This document shows positions 10,970 to 19,120 of a DNA stretch of 64,000 nucleotides, in pieces. A program made the position numbers and the translations under genes. Source of the DNA: Neptunicoccus cionae (GTDB lineage: Bacteria > Pseudomonadota > Alphaproteobacteria > Rhodobacterales > Rhodobacteraceae). Each line of letters opens with the position of its first letter. Within the stretch, counting starts at the first letter, position 1. The stretch lies in the NCBI RefSeq assembly GCF_014643735.1, contig NZ_BMKA01000001.1, forward strand, positions 620,001-684,000, written 5' to 3'. Under the pieces are notes generated by a model, which did no database searches, had not been told where the DNA came from, and saw only the letters and a program-made list of their open reading frames with translations.

Positions 10970-11467
10970 ATGCCTACAATCAAACTAGATCCCATTGATC
11001 GCAAAATTCTGGCCGAGTTGCAAAACGACGGGCGCATGACGAATGTGGAACTGGCCAAACGGGTCGGCATTTCCGCGCCCCCCTGTCTTCGCCGTGTGCG
11101 CACGTTGGAAGAAAGCGGCTTTATTCGCGGGTACCACGCCGAAGTGGACGAACGGGTGCTGGGGTTTGAAGTTAAGGTCTTCGCTATGGTCGGTCTGCAT
11201 TCCCAAGCAGAAGCCGATCTAAGCGCGTTTGAAGCCCAGTGCCGCGAATGGCCGTTGGTGCGGGAATGTCATATGTTGAACGGGGAAACGGATTTTGTTC
11301 TGAAATGCATGGCGCCGGATCTGACGACGTTTCAGACTTTTTTAACTAACCATCTGACGGCTGCTGAAAATGTGGCGAGCGTGAAGACTTCGCTGGTGAT
11401 CCGGGGGGCCAAGGATGAGCCCGGCGTGCCGTTCAGCATTCTGGAAGCACGCTCGGTCGACGACTAA
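10970..11467 (+). CDS. Lrp/AsnC-family transcriptional regulator
   Basis: A 165-residue regulator. The N-terminal winged helix-turn-helix (LDPIDRKILAELQNDGRMTNVELAKRVGISAPPCLRRVRTLEESGFI, about residues 4-52) is typical of Lrp. The C-terminal half is an AsnC/RAM ligand-binding domain (VMCHMLNGETDF-like region, about 75-155). Lrp proteins are oligomers that sense amino acids. The start has a GGAG site. The regulator is divergent from trxB and has a 24-bp palindrome upstream that is a likely autoregulatory site. Its effector cannot be inferred. Confidence 0.93.
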   Translation: MPTIKLDPIDRKILAELQNDGRMTNVELAKRVGISAPPCLRRVRTLEESGFIRGYHAEVDERVLGFEVKVFAMVGLHSQAEADLSAFEAQCREWPLVRECHMLNGETDFVLKCMAPDLTTFQTFLTNHLTAAENVASVKTSLVIRGAKDEPGVPFSILEARSVDD

Positions 11468-11500
11468 GCCGCGTTTGCGGGACATTCGAACAGTTTTATA

Positions 11501-11530
11501 AAAAAAAGCCCCCGCCACTAGGGCAGGGGT
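11501..11530 (-). terminator. Terminator of a minus-strand small transcript
   Basis: Read on the minus strand, CCCCTGCC and GGCGGGG pair with one bulged base around a CTAGT loop and are followed directly by eight T residues. That polarity ends a minus-strand transcript, and the only candidate is the 28-codon ORF at 11590-11676. Confidence 0.65.
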
Positions 11531-11589
11531 AGCTTTCAGGTGGACGTGCACCGTCGTCCTGAGGGAATGCTGCTGCGGTTCACCCGCGT

Positions 11590-11676
11590 TTAGCTGGCTG
11601 CTTTCAGCTTTTCTTTCTGGGACATTTCGGCTGATTCTTTGAGAACCCATTTCATCCAGCGATTGTTCTTTTTCAT
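11590..11676 (-). CDS. 28-residue basic peptide ORF
   Basis: A short frame encoding a peptide that begins MKKNNRWMKWVLKES and ends KEKLKAAS. A TTGGAG ribosome-binding site lies about nine bases before the ATG. A minus-strand terminator lies 60 bp past the stop. The peptide is rich in Lys and could form an amphipathic helix with the Trp residues on one face. There is no competing gene in the 450-bp space between the Lrp gene and pgeF. A TTGACT element upstream may be a -35 box. I cannot assign a function. Confidence 0.5.
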   Translation of the reverse strand: MKKNNRWMKWVLKESAEMSQKEKLKAAS

Positions 11677-11917
11677 CTGTCTTACTCCAAGAGAGTTTCT
11701 GTTCCGTTAAGACAGTTTTACCGGTGGATTGCGCCGTAAACTGTGCTGGAAAAAGGTGCTTTTGTGGAGATTGCCCCAAATAGACTAAAGAATGTGGCAA
11801 GCTTGCGGTATCGTTCAGTCAATTGAAATAGTTTGATTTTTTACGATTTCCCATCGCATGGGGCGCTTCAAATGTGACGAAATACGACCCCGATCAGACA
11901 CATTTTCTGATGTTTCG

Positions 11918-12676
11918 CTACAATATGATGGTTGAAATCAAGCGCCCGTAATCCGCTTCTTTGCGGTGGGTGGCGCGGCGGTAGGAATAAAAGCGATTCT
12001 CGTCGAGATAGGTACAGTGCCCGATCCAATGGGCCTCGGCCAATCCGGTTGCGCGCAGTTGATGCAGGCAAAAGCCGGGTAGATCGAACAAATAGCGATC
12101 CTCGGTGCCGTTGGTGAAAAAACGGGTGAACTCTGGGTCTTCGTCCATGAACTGTTCAAAGAACTCCGGTCCGACCTCATAACTGCGCTGGCTGATGCAG
12201 GGGCCGATGCTGGCCTTGATGTCTTCGCGCCGCGCGCCAAGGTTGACCATTGCGTCCACGGTGCCAGAGATCACGCCCCCGATGGCGCCTTTCCATCCGG
12301 AATGGGCCGCGCCGATCACACCTGCATTTGCATCGGCAAACAGGATTGGCGCACAGTCTGCGGCCAGCACGGACAGGCCAATATCTTTACAATTTGTTAC
12401 CAGCGCATCGGCTTCCGGACGCTCCGCCGCGGTGCCTTCTGTCACCACATGCACCCTGTCGGAGTGGATCTGGTGAACGCCCGCCAGCAAATCGTTCGTC
12501 GTGCCCATCGCCTTGGCCACCATTTTGCGGTTCAAAGTAACCACTTCGCGTTGGTCACTGGACCCGAGCCCGCAGTTCAGGCCGCTGAAAACACCCGAAG
12601 ACGCCCCGCCGCGACGGGTGAAAAAGCCGTGGCGTACGGGGGCGAGGGTATCAGAAGTCAGAATTTCCAATGTCAT
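11918..12676 (-). CDS. pgeF: Peptidoglycan editing factor PgeF (YfiH family)
   Basis: A 252-residue multicopper-oxidase-like (laccase-domain) protein of the YfiH/PgeF family. The hallmarks are HGFFTRRGGASSGVFSGLNCG at the start, VHQIHSDRVHVV, ADCAPILFADANAGVIGAAHSGWKG with the metal-binding Cys and His, and SIGPCISQRSYEVG. PgeF removes wrongly incorporated amino acids from peptidoglycan precursors; some members deaminate purine nucleosides. It is the last gene of a tight lgt-midA-pgeF operon, with two bases between midA and pgeF. Confidence 0.9.
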   Translation of the reverse strand: MTLEILTSDTLAPVRHGFFTRRGGASSGVFSGLNCGLGSSDQREVVTLNRKMVAKAMGTTNDLLAGVHQIHSDRVHVVTEGTAAERPEADALVTNCKDIGLSVLAADCAPILFADANAGVIGAAHSGWKGAIGGVISGTVDAMVNLGARREDIKASIGPCISQRSYEVGPEFFEQFMDEDPEFTRFFTNGTEDRYLFDLPGFCLHQLRATGLAEAHWIGHCTYLDENRFYSYRRATHRKEADYGRLISTIIL

Positions 12677-12678
12677 GC

Positions 12679-13728
12679 TTAAAACCCCGCCGGTGTTGGC
12701 CCGCCCGTCGGCAGGATTGCCATTACCTTGAATAACTCGCCCATTTCATCGGGATGCGTCAAGCGGTGATGGGCGGCGATGTGGTTTTCCAGTTTTTCAC
12801 CGCTCATTTTCTGTGCCAGTGCCTGCGCGCGCGTGGTTATGCCTAGGCGTTCCAAAAACGCGCCTTGCGGGACGGGGCCGCAAATATCTGCCGTGCGGAT
12901 CGACTCTTGCAAGGCGGCAAAATTCACATGGGCTGTCAGATCCGCCTGACCGGGCGTGCTAAGAGGATCGACTTTTTCATGTCCCCGCAGCGCCTGCAAA
13001 GTGTCGCCGCCCCCCGATCCGCCGTAATCGACAACCAGCGCACAGCCGCCGTGCCGCACGATGACGCTTGCGATGTCCTGCACAACGGCATTCGCGGCGG
13101 GGCAAAGCTCTAGTATTGTGCCTTCGGGCGCGTCTTGGGGCAGTTCGCTTTTCACCGCTCCGGCGGGGCGGCGGCCAAAGCATAATTGCCCGTCCTGATT
13201 GCCAACCACCTGTTCGTCCCAGCCGGTTTTCGTGGCAATGAACTGGTTAATGGGCAGACAATCGAGAAACTCGTTCGCGATAAGAAACAAGGGCAGGGCG
13301 GGCAGATCGGTGGTGCTGTTGATCCATTGCGGATCGTGGGTTGCCAGACGCTCCGCCTGTTGCGTTTTAAGGTGGGGGTTAACCTCACACAGGTGCAACT
13401 GCGCGGCTTGGTGAAACCCCGGAACAGATTGCGTTGCCCGCAGGATGTCCTCCATCAGCTGTCCCGATCCGGGGCCAAGCTCGGCGAGACAAAACGGGTC
13501 AGGCGCCCCCTGATCAAGCCAGTTTTGCGCCAGACACAGACCAATCATTTCACCAAACATCTGGCTGATTTCAGGGGCGGTGACGAAATCTCCGTCACGC
13601 CCCAGCGGTTTGGCCTGTGTGTAATAGCCGTGGTCGGGGTGATAAAGACACTGGGTCATAAACTCGGAAATGCTAAGCGTGCCGAGCCGCCCGATCTGGC
13701 GCAGCAGGATGTCGTTCAGTGCAGTCAT
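12679..13728 (-). CDS. SAM-dependent methyltransferase, MidA/NDUFAF7 (DUF185) family
   Basis: A 349-residue protein matching the DUF185/MidA family. It shows SISEFMTQCLYHPDHGYYT near the N-terminus, the SAM-binding ELGPGSGQLMEDILR, and LFLIANEFLDCLPINQF with the conserved NEFxD motif. The mitochondrial homologue NDUFAF7 methylates an arginine of complex I subunit NDUFS2, so a role in respiratory complex I assembly is likely. The gene overlaps lgt by four bases (ATGA) and is followed by pgeF after two bases. Confidence 0.88.
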   Translation of the reverse strand: MTALNDILLRQIGRLGTLSISEFMTQCLYHPDHGYYTQAKPLGRDGDFVTAPEISQMFGEMIGLCLAQNWLDQGAPDPFCLAELGPGSGQLMEDILRATQSVPGFHQAAQLHLCEVNPHLKTQQAERLATHDPQWINSTTDLPALPLFLIANEFLDCLPINQFIATKTGWDEQVVGNQDGQLCFGRRPAGAVKSELPQDAPEGTILELCPAANAVVQDIASVIVRHGGCALVVDYGGSGGGDTLQALRGHEKVDPLSTPGQADLTAHVNFAALQESIRTADICGPVPQGAFLERLGITTRAQALAQKMSGEKLENHIAAHHRLTHPDEMGELFKVMAILPTGGPTPAGF

Positions 13729-14618
13729 TTGCGGCGTACATAAATCAGAAGGGCGAGACCAAAAGCAACCATCGGCAGGGACAAAAGCTGCCCCATTGTC
13801 AGGCCAAAGCTGTCAGGGTTTTCCCCAAATCGCAGCACATGCCCCCACGGGTTTGAGAAATCGGTGAACTGGGAATCGCCCTGCCGGAAGAACTCCACCA
13901 CAAAACGCGAGAGACCGTACCCCATGAAAAACAGCGCGGTCAAAGCGCCGGGCGTTTTCAGCCAACCACGACGGTAGGCAAGATAGCCGAGCAGTAGGAA
14001 AAGCACGACGCCTTCCAGTATCGCCTCGTACAATTGGGAAGGGTGGCGCGCGCAGACTGCTTCGGCCCAGCCGACGGGACAGTCCGGTGTATTTGGAAAG
14101 ACCACGCCCCAAGGCGCTGTTGTCGGGCGGCCCCAAAGTTCACCGTTGATAAAGTTGGCAACCCGCCCGAGGCCAAGCCCGATAGGCACCCCGATAGCCA
14201 GAATATCCCCTAAGGAAAACACTGAAATCAGATGCTTGCGGGCGTAAAGTAAAGTCGCCACCACAACGCCGGCAAAGCCGCCGTGAAAGGACATGCCGCC
14301 TTCCCAGACGCGCAGCACCATCATCGGATCATCCAGATAGGCTCCTTTGGAGTAGAACAGCACATAGCCCAACCGCCCGCCGAGTATCACGCCGATGATC
14401 GCCCAAGTCAGGAAATCTTCGGTATGTTTCGGGGTCATCGGCGGGGTGTTATCCTGCCAAAGATGCTCTCGCCGCAGAGCGCGGTTGGCCCAGCCCCACG
14501 CCAGCAGAAAGCCTGCGATATAGGCCAGCGCATACCAGCGGATCGCAAGGGTGAAGCCCATAATATCAAAAGAGATCAGAACCGGATCGATGTCGGGGAA
14601 GGGTAGTGCTGCTATCAT
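13725..14618 (-). CDS. lgt: Phosphatidylglycerol-prolipoprotein diacylglyceryl transferase
   Basis: A 297-residue integral membrane enzyme that attaches diacylglycerol to the lipobox Cys of prolipoproteins. Several membrane helices surround the motifs FHGGFAG and GLGRVANFINGELWGRPT; the second contains the conserved Lgt signature. The start at 14618 (MIAALPFPDIDPV) is chosen because an AAAAGG site precedes it and the length is then normal; the frame runs open another 73 codons with low-quality sequence. It is the first gene of lgt-midA-pgeF. Confidence 0.95.
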   Translation of the reverse strand: MIAALPFPDIDPVLISFDIMGFTLAIRWYALAYIAGFLLAWGWANRALRREHLWQDNTPPMTPKHTEDFLTWAIIGVILGGRLGYVLFYSKGAYLDDPMMVLRVWEGGMSFHGGFAGVVVATLLYARKHLISVFSLGDILAIGVPIGLGLGRVANFINGELWGRPTTAPWGVVFPNTPDCPVGWAEAVCARHPSQLYEAILEGVVLFLLLGYLAYRRGWLKTPGALTALFFMGYGLSRFVVEFFRQGDSQFTDFSNPWGHVLRFGENPDSFGLTMGQLLSLPMVAFGLALLIYVRRK

Positions 14619-14739
14619 CGGAATGCCTTTTTTCCGGCCCGCAATCGGGGCGAAGGGTCGCGTTACGCTTTTGGGGCTTTGCTTTTGCCCGTTTCGACCC
14701 CATATAACGATGAAACACAGCAATGATAAGGGGGCCGCC

Positions 14740-15021
14740 ATGCAGACCCGTAACAAACTGTTCGAAGATCTGAGCCAAGTGATGACAAACGCGATGGGCG
14801 TGGCCCAAGGCGCGCGCACCGAGGCGGAAACTGCCATGAAAAGCTGGATGGACCGCTGGCTGGCCGATCGCGATTTTGTGAGCCGTGAAGAGTTCGACGC
14901 CGTGCGTCTGATGGCCCAGAAAGCGCGTGAGGAAAACGCTGCTTTGTCCGCCCGTCTGGACGCGCTGGAAGGTAAGGCTGATAAAAAGCCTGCCGCAAAG
15001 AAAACTACTGCTAAGAAGTAA
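14740..15021 (+). CDS. UbiK/BMFP-family accessory protein
   Basis: A 93-residue protein of the DUF526 (BMFP/UbiK) group. It starts MQTRNKLFEDLSQVM, and a REEFDAVRLMAQKAREENAALSARL coiled coil precedes a Lys/Ala-rich tail. In enterobacteria UbiK assists aerobic ubiquinone biosynthesis; BMFP proteins can fuse membranes in vitro. The start at 14740 with GGGGG upstream fits the family N-terminus better than the in-frame ATG ten codons earlier. The lysine- and alanine-rich end (KPAAKKTTAKK) is unusual in sequence but common in alphaproteobacterial members. Confidence 0.85.
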   Translation: MQTRNKLFEDLSQVMTNAMGVAQGARTEAETAMKSWMDRWLADRDFVSREEFDAVRLMAQKAREENAALSARLDALEGKADKKPAAKKTTAKK

Positions 15022-15139
15022 GGTAGTTTCGGGCTAATTGCTCCGGTCTGCCGTCATTTGCGGCGGCACATGTTTGCGATTGGCTCTCGACCTATCCGCA
15101 GGGGCGTGGTTTTTAGGATCAAAGCGAAAGACTTGATCT

Positions 15140-16045
15140 ATGGACCTCTGGATTCCCATCAGCATCGGCGCAGCGTTCAGTCAGAACCTGCGCTTTATGC
15201 TGCAAAAACATCTCAAAGCCACAGGGCTGAGCACGGCAGGCGCAACATTCGCGCGGTTCCTGTTTGCCGCCCCGCTTGCCGCTGCCTTGTTGTGGGTGCT
15301 GGTCCGCGCAAACGGCTGGAGCCTACCTGCGCTGTCTCCCCGTTTCTTTCTGTTTGCGGGCATCGGCGGGTTGGCGCAAATTCTGGCAACGATGTGCGTG
15401 GTTGCGCTGTTTTCCCGCCGCAACTTTGCCGTTGGTATCACCTTCAAGAAAACCGAAACGATTCAGACCGCATTGATCGGTGTCATCGTGCTGGGGGAGG
15501 GGATTTCCGGCTATGGGCTATTGGCCATTCTGATCGGGCTGGTTGGTGTGATCCTGCTGTCCGACCCGCCAGAGCGGCAGGGACGCGGCGGGTGGCGGCG
15601 ATATTTTAACGGTGCTGCGGGGCTGGGACTGGCTTCTGGCGCGCTGTTTGGTGTTTCTGCCATCGGGTATCGTGGTGCTTCCCTGTCGCTGGGGGAGGCG
15701 CATTTCCTGTTGCGTTCGGTCTTTACGCTGATGTGTGTGACCACCTTCCAAACCGTGATCATGGCGGTTTGGCTTTCCCTTCGCGAAAAGGGAGAGATTG
15801 CCAAAGTCCTGCATCACTGGCGGATTACAGCACTTGTAGGACTGTCCGGCATGATCGGATCGCTTGGCTGGTTCACCGCCTTCACGTTGCAAAATGCGGC
15901 CTATGTAAAGGCGCTGGGGCAGGTGGAGTTGATCTTTTCCTTCCTTGCCTCTGCGCTATTCTTCAAAGAGACGACGACCTTGCGGGAATTATCCGGCATC
16001 GGATTTGTCGTGTTGTCGATCCTTGTGCTCGTCTTGTTCCTGTAA
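15140..16045 (+). CDS. EamA/DMT-family exporter
   Basis: A 301-residue membrane protein with about ten hydrophobic helices in two EamA halves. Characteristic stretches are WIPISIGAAFSQNLRFMLQKHLK at the start and AAYVKALGQVELIFSFLASALFFKETTTLRELSGI near the end. It is only distantly similar to the other DMT protein at 2762-3601. Substrate unknown; family members export amino acids and other metabolites. It stands alone and converges on the LytTR gene with an 11-bp gap. Confidence 0.85.
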   Translation: MDLWIPISIGAAFSQNLRFMLQKHLKATGLSTAGATFARFLFAAPLAAALLWVLVRANGWSLPALSPRFFLFAGIGGLAQILATMCVVALFSRRNFAVGITFKKTETIQTALIGVIVLGEGISGYGLLAILIGLVGVILLSDPPERQGRGGWRRYFNGAAGLGLASGALFGVSAIGYRGASLSLGEAHFLLRSVFTLMCVTTFQTVIMAVWLSLREKGEIAKVLHHWRITALVGLSGMIGSLGWFTAFTLQNAAYVKALGQVELIFSFLASALFFKETTTLRELSGIGFVVLSILVLVLFL

Positions 16046-16056
16046 CGGCACGGCCG

Positions 16057-16848
16057 CTAGATCATCCCCACGGCCCGCAGTTCGGGGCGATAGCTGCGGG
16101 ACACCGGCACATCGGCCCCGTCTGACATGCGCAACCAAACCTTACGGTCCCGCTTGATCACGCCGGTGACTTCGTTGAAATTCACCCAGTGAGAGCGATG
16201 AACCTGCGAGCCGTCAAAGCTCTCTAGCATTTGGGTTGCATCGGACAGGCGCATCAGCAGCAGCTTTGGCCCTTTCTCGGTATGCACCTCAACGTAGTGG
16301 TCGGCACTTTGCATCCGCACCAGTTTGCTGCCTGCGTCCGGTCCCAGCTTGCGCAGGATCAATCGCGCGGCCTGTGCGCTGCTTCCGTGGCTGAATTGAT
16401 CGCGTACGATATTACTGCCGCGAATGATGAAGAAAAACACCGGCATCAGGAAGATGCCCACCATCATATTTAACATATACCAGCGCAGATCCGCACGAGA
16501 CAGCACAGATCCCGAAATATCCACCGCAATCAACGCCAGCCCAAGGCTCAACGCGCCGACAACAACACAGATCAGCGAAAGCGCCGCGATTCGCTTAACG
16601 ACCGGGCTGTCGGGATAGATCCGCGTCAGTGTCAGAAAACCCAGTCGATACAATGGGTAAACGATCAAAATGCACATCAGGATCACAGCGATATTTTTAA
16701 GGGACACCGGTGATTGCGACGTCAGCATCGGGGGCAGGGCGTTCAATACAATCAACACAGTATAGAGACAGCTTGCCAACCACATGACAGCGGGTAGCGC
16801 ATGCAGCACATTTCTGTCCCGACCGGAAAAAATGATGTGAATATTCAT
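16057..16848 (-). CDS. Membrane-anchored LytTR-domain regulator
   Basis: A 263-residue protein with four predicted membrane helices (about residues 18-38, 50-75, 85-110 and 122-142) and a C-terminal LytTR DNA-binding domain (about 165-262). The LytTR signature is visible in LVRMQSADHYVEVHTEKGPKLLLMRLSDATQML and QVHRSHWVNFNEVTGV. The regulator has no receiver domain, so a membrane or quorum-type signal is likely. Three direct repeats about 150-225 bp upstream of its start have the spacing expected for LytTR sites. It is convergent with the DMT gene. Confidence 0.85.
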   Translation of the reverse strand: MNIHIIFSGRDRNVLHALPAVMWLASCLYTVLIVLNALPPMLTSQSPVSLKNIAVILMCILIVYPLYRLGFLTLTRIYPDSPVVKRIAALSLICVVVGALSLGLALIAVDISGSVLSRADLRWYMLNMMVGIFLMPVFFFIIRGSNIVRDQFSHGSSAQAARLILRKLGPDAGSKLVRMQSADHYVEVHTEKGPKLLLMRLSDATQMLESFDGSQVHRSHWVNFNEVTGVIKRDRKVWLRMSDGADVPVSRSYRPELRAVGMI

Positions 16849-16993
16849 GGATCTGCCCGTTTTATTGGGATTTTCGTGGATTGCACCATGATGAGAGAGG
16901 AATCAGGCGGAAATGTGTCAGGCGCGGGGCGGTGCTGTGTTCAGTCCGTGTCTGTCATTAGACGCTTCGTGAATGGTGCAGGGTCAAAGTTGG

Positions 16994-17072
16994 GTGTACA
17001 TTTCGCGAAGCGCCAATTTGAATTTTAAAAAGTGGTGTGCATTTGGCGAATAATATGTGTCATTTCGCGAAT
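16994..17072 (+). promoter_or_regulatory. Three helically phased direct repeats, candidate LytTR binding sites
   Basis: GTGTACATTTCGCGAAG (16994-17010), GTGTGCATTTGGCGAAT (17035-17051) and a TGTCATTTCGCGAAT copy (17058-17072) share the core CATTTcGCGAA. The cores start at 16999, 17040 and 17061, giving spacings of 41 and 21 bp, about four and two helical turns. Known LytTR regulators bind paired direct repeats with a period near 21 bp. The membrane LytTR gene starts 146 bp to the left. Confidence 0.6.
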
Positions 17073-17113
17073 AGGGGCTGGAAAACAAGGGGTTTTGAAG
17101 CGATAAACATTCT

Positions 17114-17311
17114 CGACTTCAGGGCGCAAGCCGCCCACCTCCAGGTCAGTCAGGTGCACCGCACCGGTTGTGATAAAAAGGCCCCGTTTCACTGACAGCG
17201 GCCACATTGCCACAACGCGCATCGCTAAGGCAGCACGCTCGTCCCGTGCATCCCCTGCGATACTGACGAAAAAAGACGCTCCCGGACATTGCCTCCTGGG
17301 AGCGTTTTTTT
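17114..17311 (+). ncRNA. Candidate small RNA of about 200 nt
   Basis: A promoter-like pair (TGGAAA at 17079-17084, 17 bp, GATAAA at 17102-17107) sits just after the LytTR-type repeats. A strong intrinsic terminator ends at 17311. No reading frame with a ribosome-binding site fits between. The combination suggests a regulated non-coding RNA. Both ends are inferred from sequence only; a read-through role for the terminator from the soe operon is the main alternative. Confidence 0.35.
17276..17311 (+). terminator. Strong intrinsic terminator (bidirectional)
   Basis: A perfect 8-bp stem (ACGCTCCC with GGGAGCGT) and 14-base loop is followed by seven T on the plus strand and preceded by an A run, giving a T run on the minus strand too. 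The soe operon already has its own closer terminator at 17382-17417, so the plus-strand use is the more interesting one. Confidence 0.75.
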
Positions 17312-17381
17312 ATGCCTGATAGCGATCGGATTGCATTCCGCTGTGGCAGCGGCATAGCACGCGGCCAGCGGCGCTGTGGGC

Positions 17382-17417
17382 AAAGAAAAGGCCCGGGGCG
17401 ACGTTCGCCTCCGGGCC
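17382..17417 (-). terminator. Terminator of the pta-soe operon
   Basis: On the minus strand a GGCCCGGAGGCGA / TCGCCCCGGGCC hairpin with a minimal loop is followed by TTTTCTTT, 28 bp after the soeC stop codon. Confidence 0.75.
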
Positions 17418-17444
17418 GGTGTTTCGCGCCGCTGTAGGTGTGGT

Positions 17445-18329
17445 TCAGGCGGCTCTGTGACGGTCGTAATAGAGCGCTTGTACATGCTCTGCCTCGGCGA
17501 AGAACAGCCAGCGGGCGGCAAAGACCCCCACCAGATGCAGGACGATGGCGAGAAGGGCGCTCAGGTGGCCGGGGGCGGTCAGCAGTAGCAGGGCGCAGGG
17601 CAGGACGCCAAGGCACAACAGCGCGATCACACGCAGCTTCAACGCATGTTTACGCCCGACTTCATGGGCCATCTCGCGCAGCAGATAATTGGTGCCGCTG
17701 TGCGGGCTTTCCAACAGGCGGACCTTGCCAAGATGGCCAAGCCCTGTCGCAGCCTCAATGGTACCACCAGCGGCCTTCAGACGGCCATCGCCGATGGTCC
17801 AGTGTGCGTATTGCAGGATTGCAAGGATCACCATCAGACCAGCGGCGAGATAAACCTGACCGGACAGCAGCGCGCCGCCAGTAAGGGCGTAGACCAGAAA
17901 CAGAACAGGCGTGAGCGGCTGGTTCCAGCGGGGCACCGTCTTTAACTGTCCGTAAATCATTGAGGTGCAATATACCGATATCAGGCTGAGAATCGAACCG
18001 ATGATCCCGACAACAGGCAAGCGGAGGTCCAGAAAAATCAGACAGGCGGCATAGATGCCCATGACGCATAGCGACAGAACCGCGAACACGCCTTCACGGG
18101 AGAGCCAGCTGGTGCGCCACTGGGTGAATGCTTTGAGTGCGCGTTGCGGATTTCCAAGGTGGAAGGTGGACGCGATCAACCCGCCTACGGCCAGTGCATA
18201 GGCGATGAAGAAGAAGATGAAGGCGGTCATGCCGGTTACGTCGGGGACGTTTACCCCCAAAAAGGCGAGCAATCCAAAGCCAAGCCCTGAAAGCGCGGTG
18301 AAGACAATAACGGATGGTGCGGGATGCAT
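17445..18329 (-). CDS. soeC: DmsC/SoeC-type membrane anchor of the molybdoenzyme
   Basis: A 294-residue protein with eight predicted membrane helices. The DmsC-family loop HLGNPQRALKAFTQWRTSWLSREG (about residues 57-80) is complete. It should anchor the SoeA/SoeB complex to the cytoplasmic membrane and exchange electrons with quinone. Its start codon overlaps the soeB stop (TGATG), so translation is coupled. The SoeC name rests on context with sulfonate genes; DmsC of a DMSO reductase is the alternative. Confidence 0.82.
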   Translation of the reverse strand: MHPAPSVIVFTALSGLGFGLLAFLGVNVPDVTGMTAFIFFFIAYALAVGGLIASTFHLGNPQRALKAFTQWRTSWLSREGVFAVLSLCVMGIYAACLIFLDLRLPVVGIIGSILSLISVYCTSMIYGQLKTVPRWNQPLTPVLFLVYALTGGALLSGQVYLAAGLMVILAILQYAHWTIGDGRLKAAGGTIEAATGLGHLGKVRLLESPHSGTNYLLREMAHEVGRKHALKLRVIALLCLGVLPCALLLLTAPGHLSALLAIVLHLVGVFAARWLFFAEAEHVQALYYDRHRAA

Positions 18330-19120
18330 CAGATAGCCTCCAGTGCTTTGTCGAGCCAGCCCAAAAGGCCCTTGGCAGAAGTCGAAGTGGATCCTGTGGA
18401 AGAACCGGATTTTCCGGCACTTCCGGTATCAAGGAATGGTGCGAGAATATCGATGTCTCCGTCTGTCTGGATATCTGCCTTCGGACGGGGCGGCAGGTAG
18501 CGGTTCACAGGATTGGTGCCCTGTTCGGGGAACAAGGGAACTGCGCCCCGTTCTGCGGACATGCGGGATACGTTGCTGTCGGGATCGGCAAAATCGCCAA
18601 AGTGACGGGCGTTTGCGGGGCATGTACGCACGCAGGCCGGTTCGCGGTCCACTTCGGGCAGGTTTTCGTTATAGATGCGGTCGACACAAAGGGTGCATTT
18701 CTTCATTACCCCTTCAGCGGCATCCAACTCCCGCGCGCCGTACGGGCAGGCCCAGGCACACAGGCCACAGCCGATGCAGTCGGACTCGTTCACCAGAACG
18801 ATCCCGTCGTCCACGCGCTTGTAACTCGCACCGGTTGGGCAAACAGTGACACAAGGCGCATCATCGCAGTGCAGGCAGGATTTAGGAAAGTGAACGGTTT
18901 GGGCCGGCTTGTCGGCGGCTTTTACCTCAAACGTATGAATGCGGTTCAGAAATGTTCCGACCGGCTCTGCGCCATAGGCATCCTGATCTGACAGGGGCGC
19001 ACCATAGTTGGAGGTGTTCCATTCCTTGCAGTTGATCACGCAGGCATGGCAGCCAACGCAAATGTCCAGATCAATGGCAAGGCCCAGTTTCTTGTGGGTG
19101 GATTGGGGTAGGGTGGTCAT
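18329..19120 (-). CDS. soeB: Four-cluster iron-sulfur subunit SoeB (DmsB-like)
   Basis: A 263-residue ferredoxin-type subunit. Four cysteine clusters are visible: DICVGCHACVINCKEWN, CLHCDDAPCVTVCPTG, CIGCGLCAWACPYG, and KKCTLCVDRI...ACVRTCPANA. It passes electrons between the molybdenum subunit and the membrane anchor. The last 50 residues are a low-complexity Ser/Thr/Gly linker (GSAGKSGSSTGSTSTSAKG) ending in a short helix, an unusual tail for the family. It overlaps the hydrolase gene upstream by four bases and soeC downstream by one. Confidence 0.88.
   Translation of the reverse strand: MTTLPQSTHKKLGLAIDLDICVGCHACVINCKEWNTSNYGAPLSDQDAYGAEPVGTFLNRIHTFEVKAADKPAQTVHFPKSCLHCDDAPCVTVCPTGASYKRVDDGIVLVNESDCIGCGLCAWACPYGARELDAAEGVMKKCTLCVDRIYNENLPEVDREPACVRTCPANARHFGDFADPDSNVSRMSAERGAVPLFPEQGTNPVNRYLPPRPKADIQTDGDIDILAPFLDTGSAGKSGSSTGSTSTSAKGLLGWLDKALEAI

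Noticed and set aside
14618-14837. 73-residue N-terminal extension of Lgt
   Set aside because: It overlaps the divergent ubiK gene, has no signal or family match, and the internal ATG has a better ribosome-binding site.
17025-17222. 65-codon minus-strand frame
   Set aside because: It overlaps the LytTR-type repeats and the promoter-like elements, and I see no ribosome-binding site; a chance frame is more likely.
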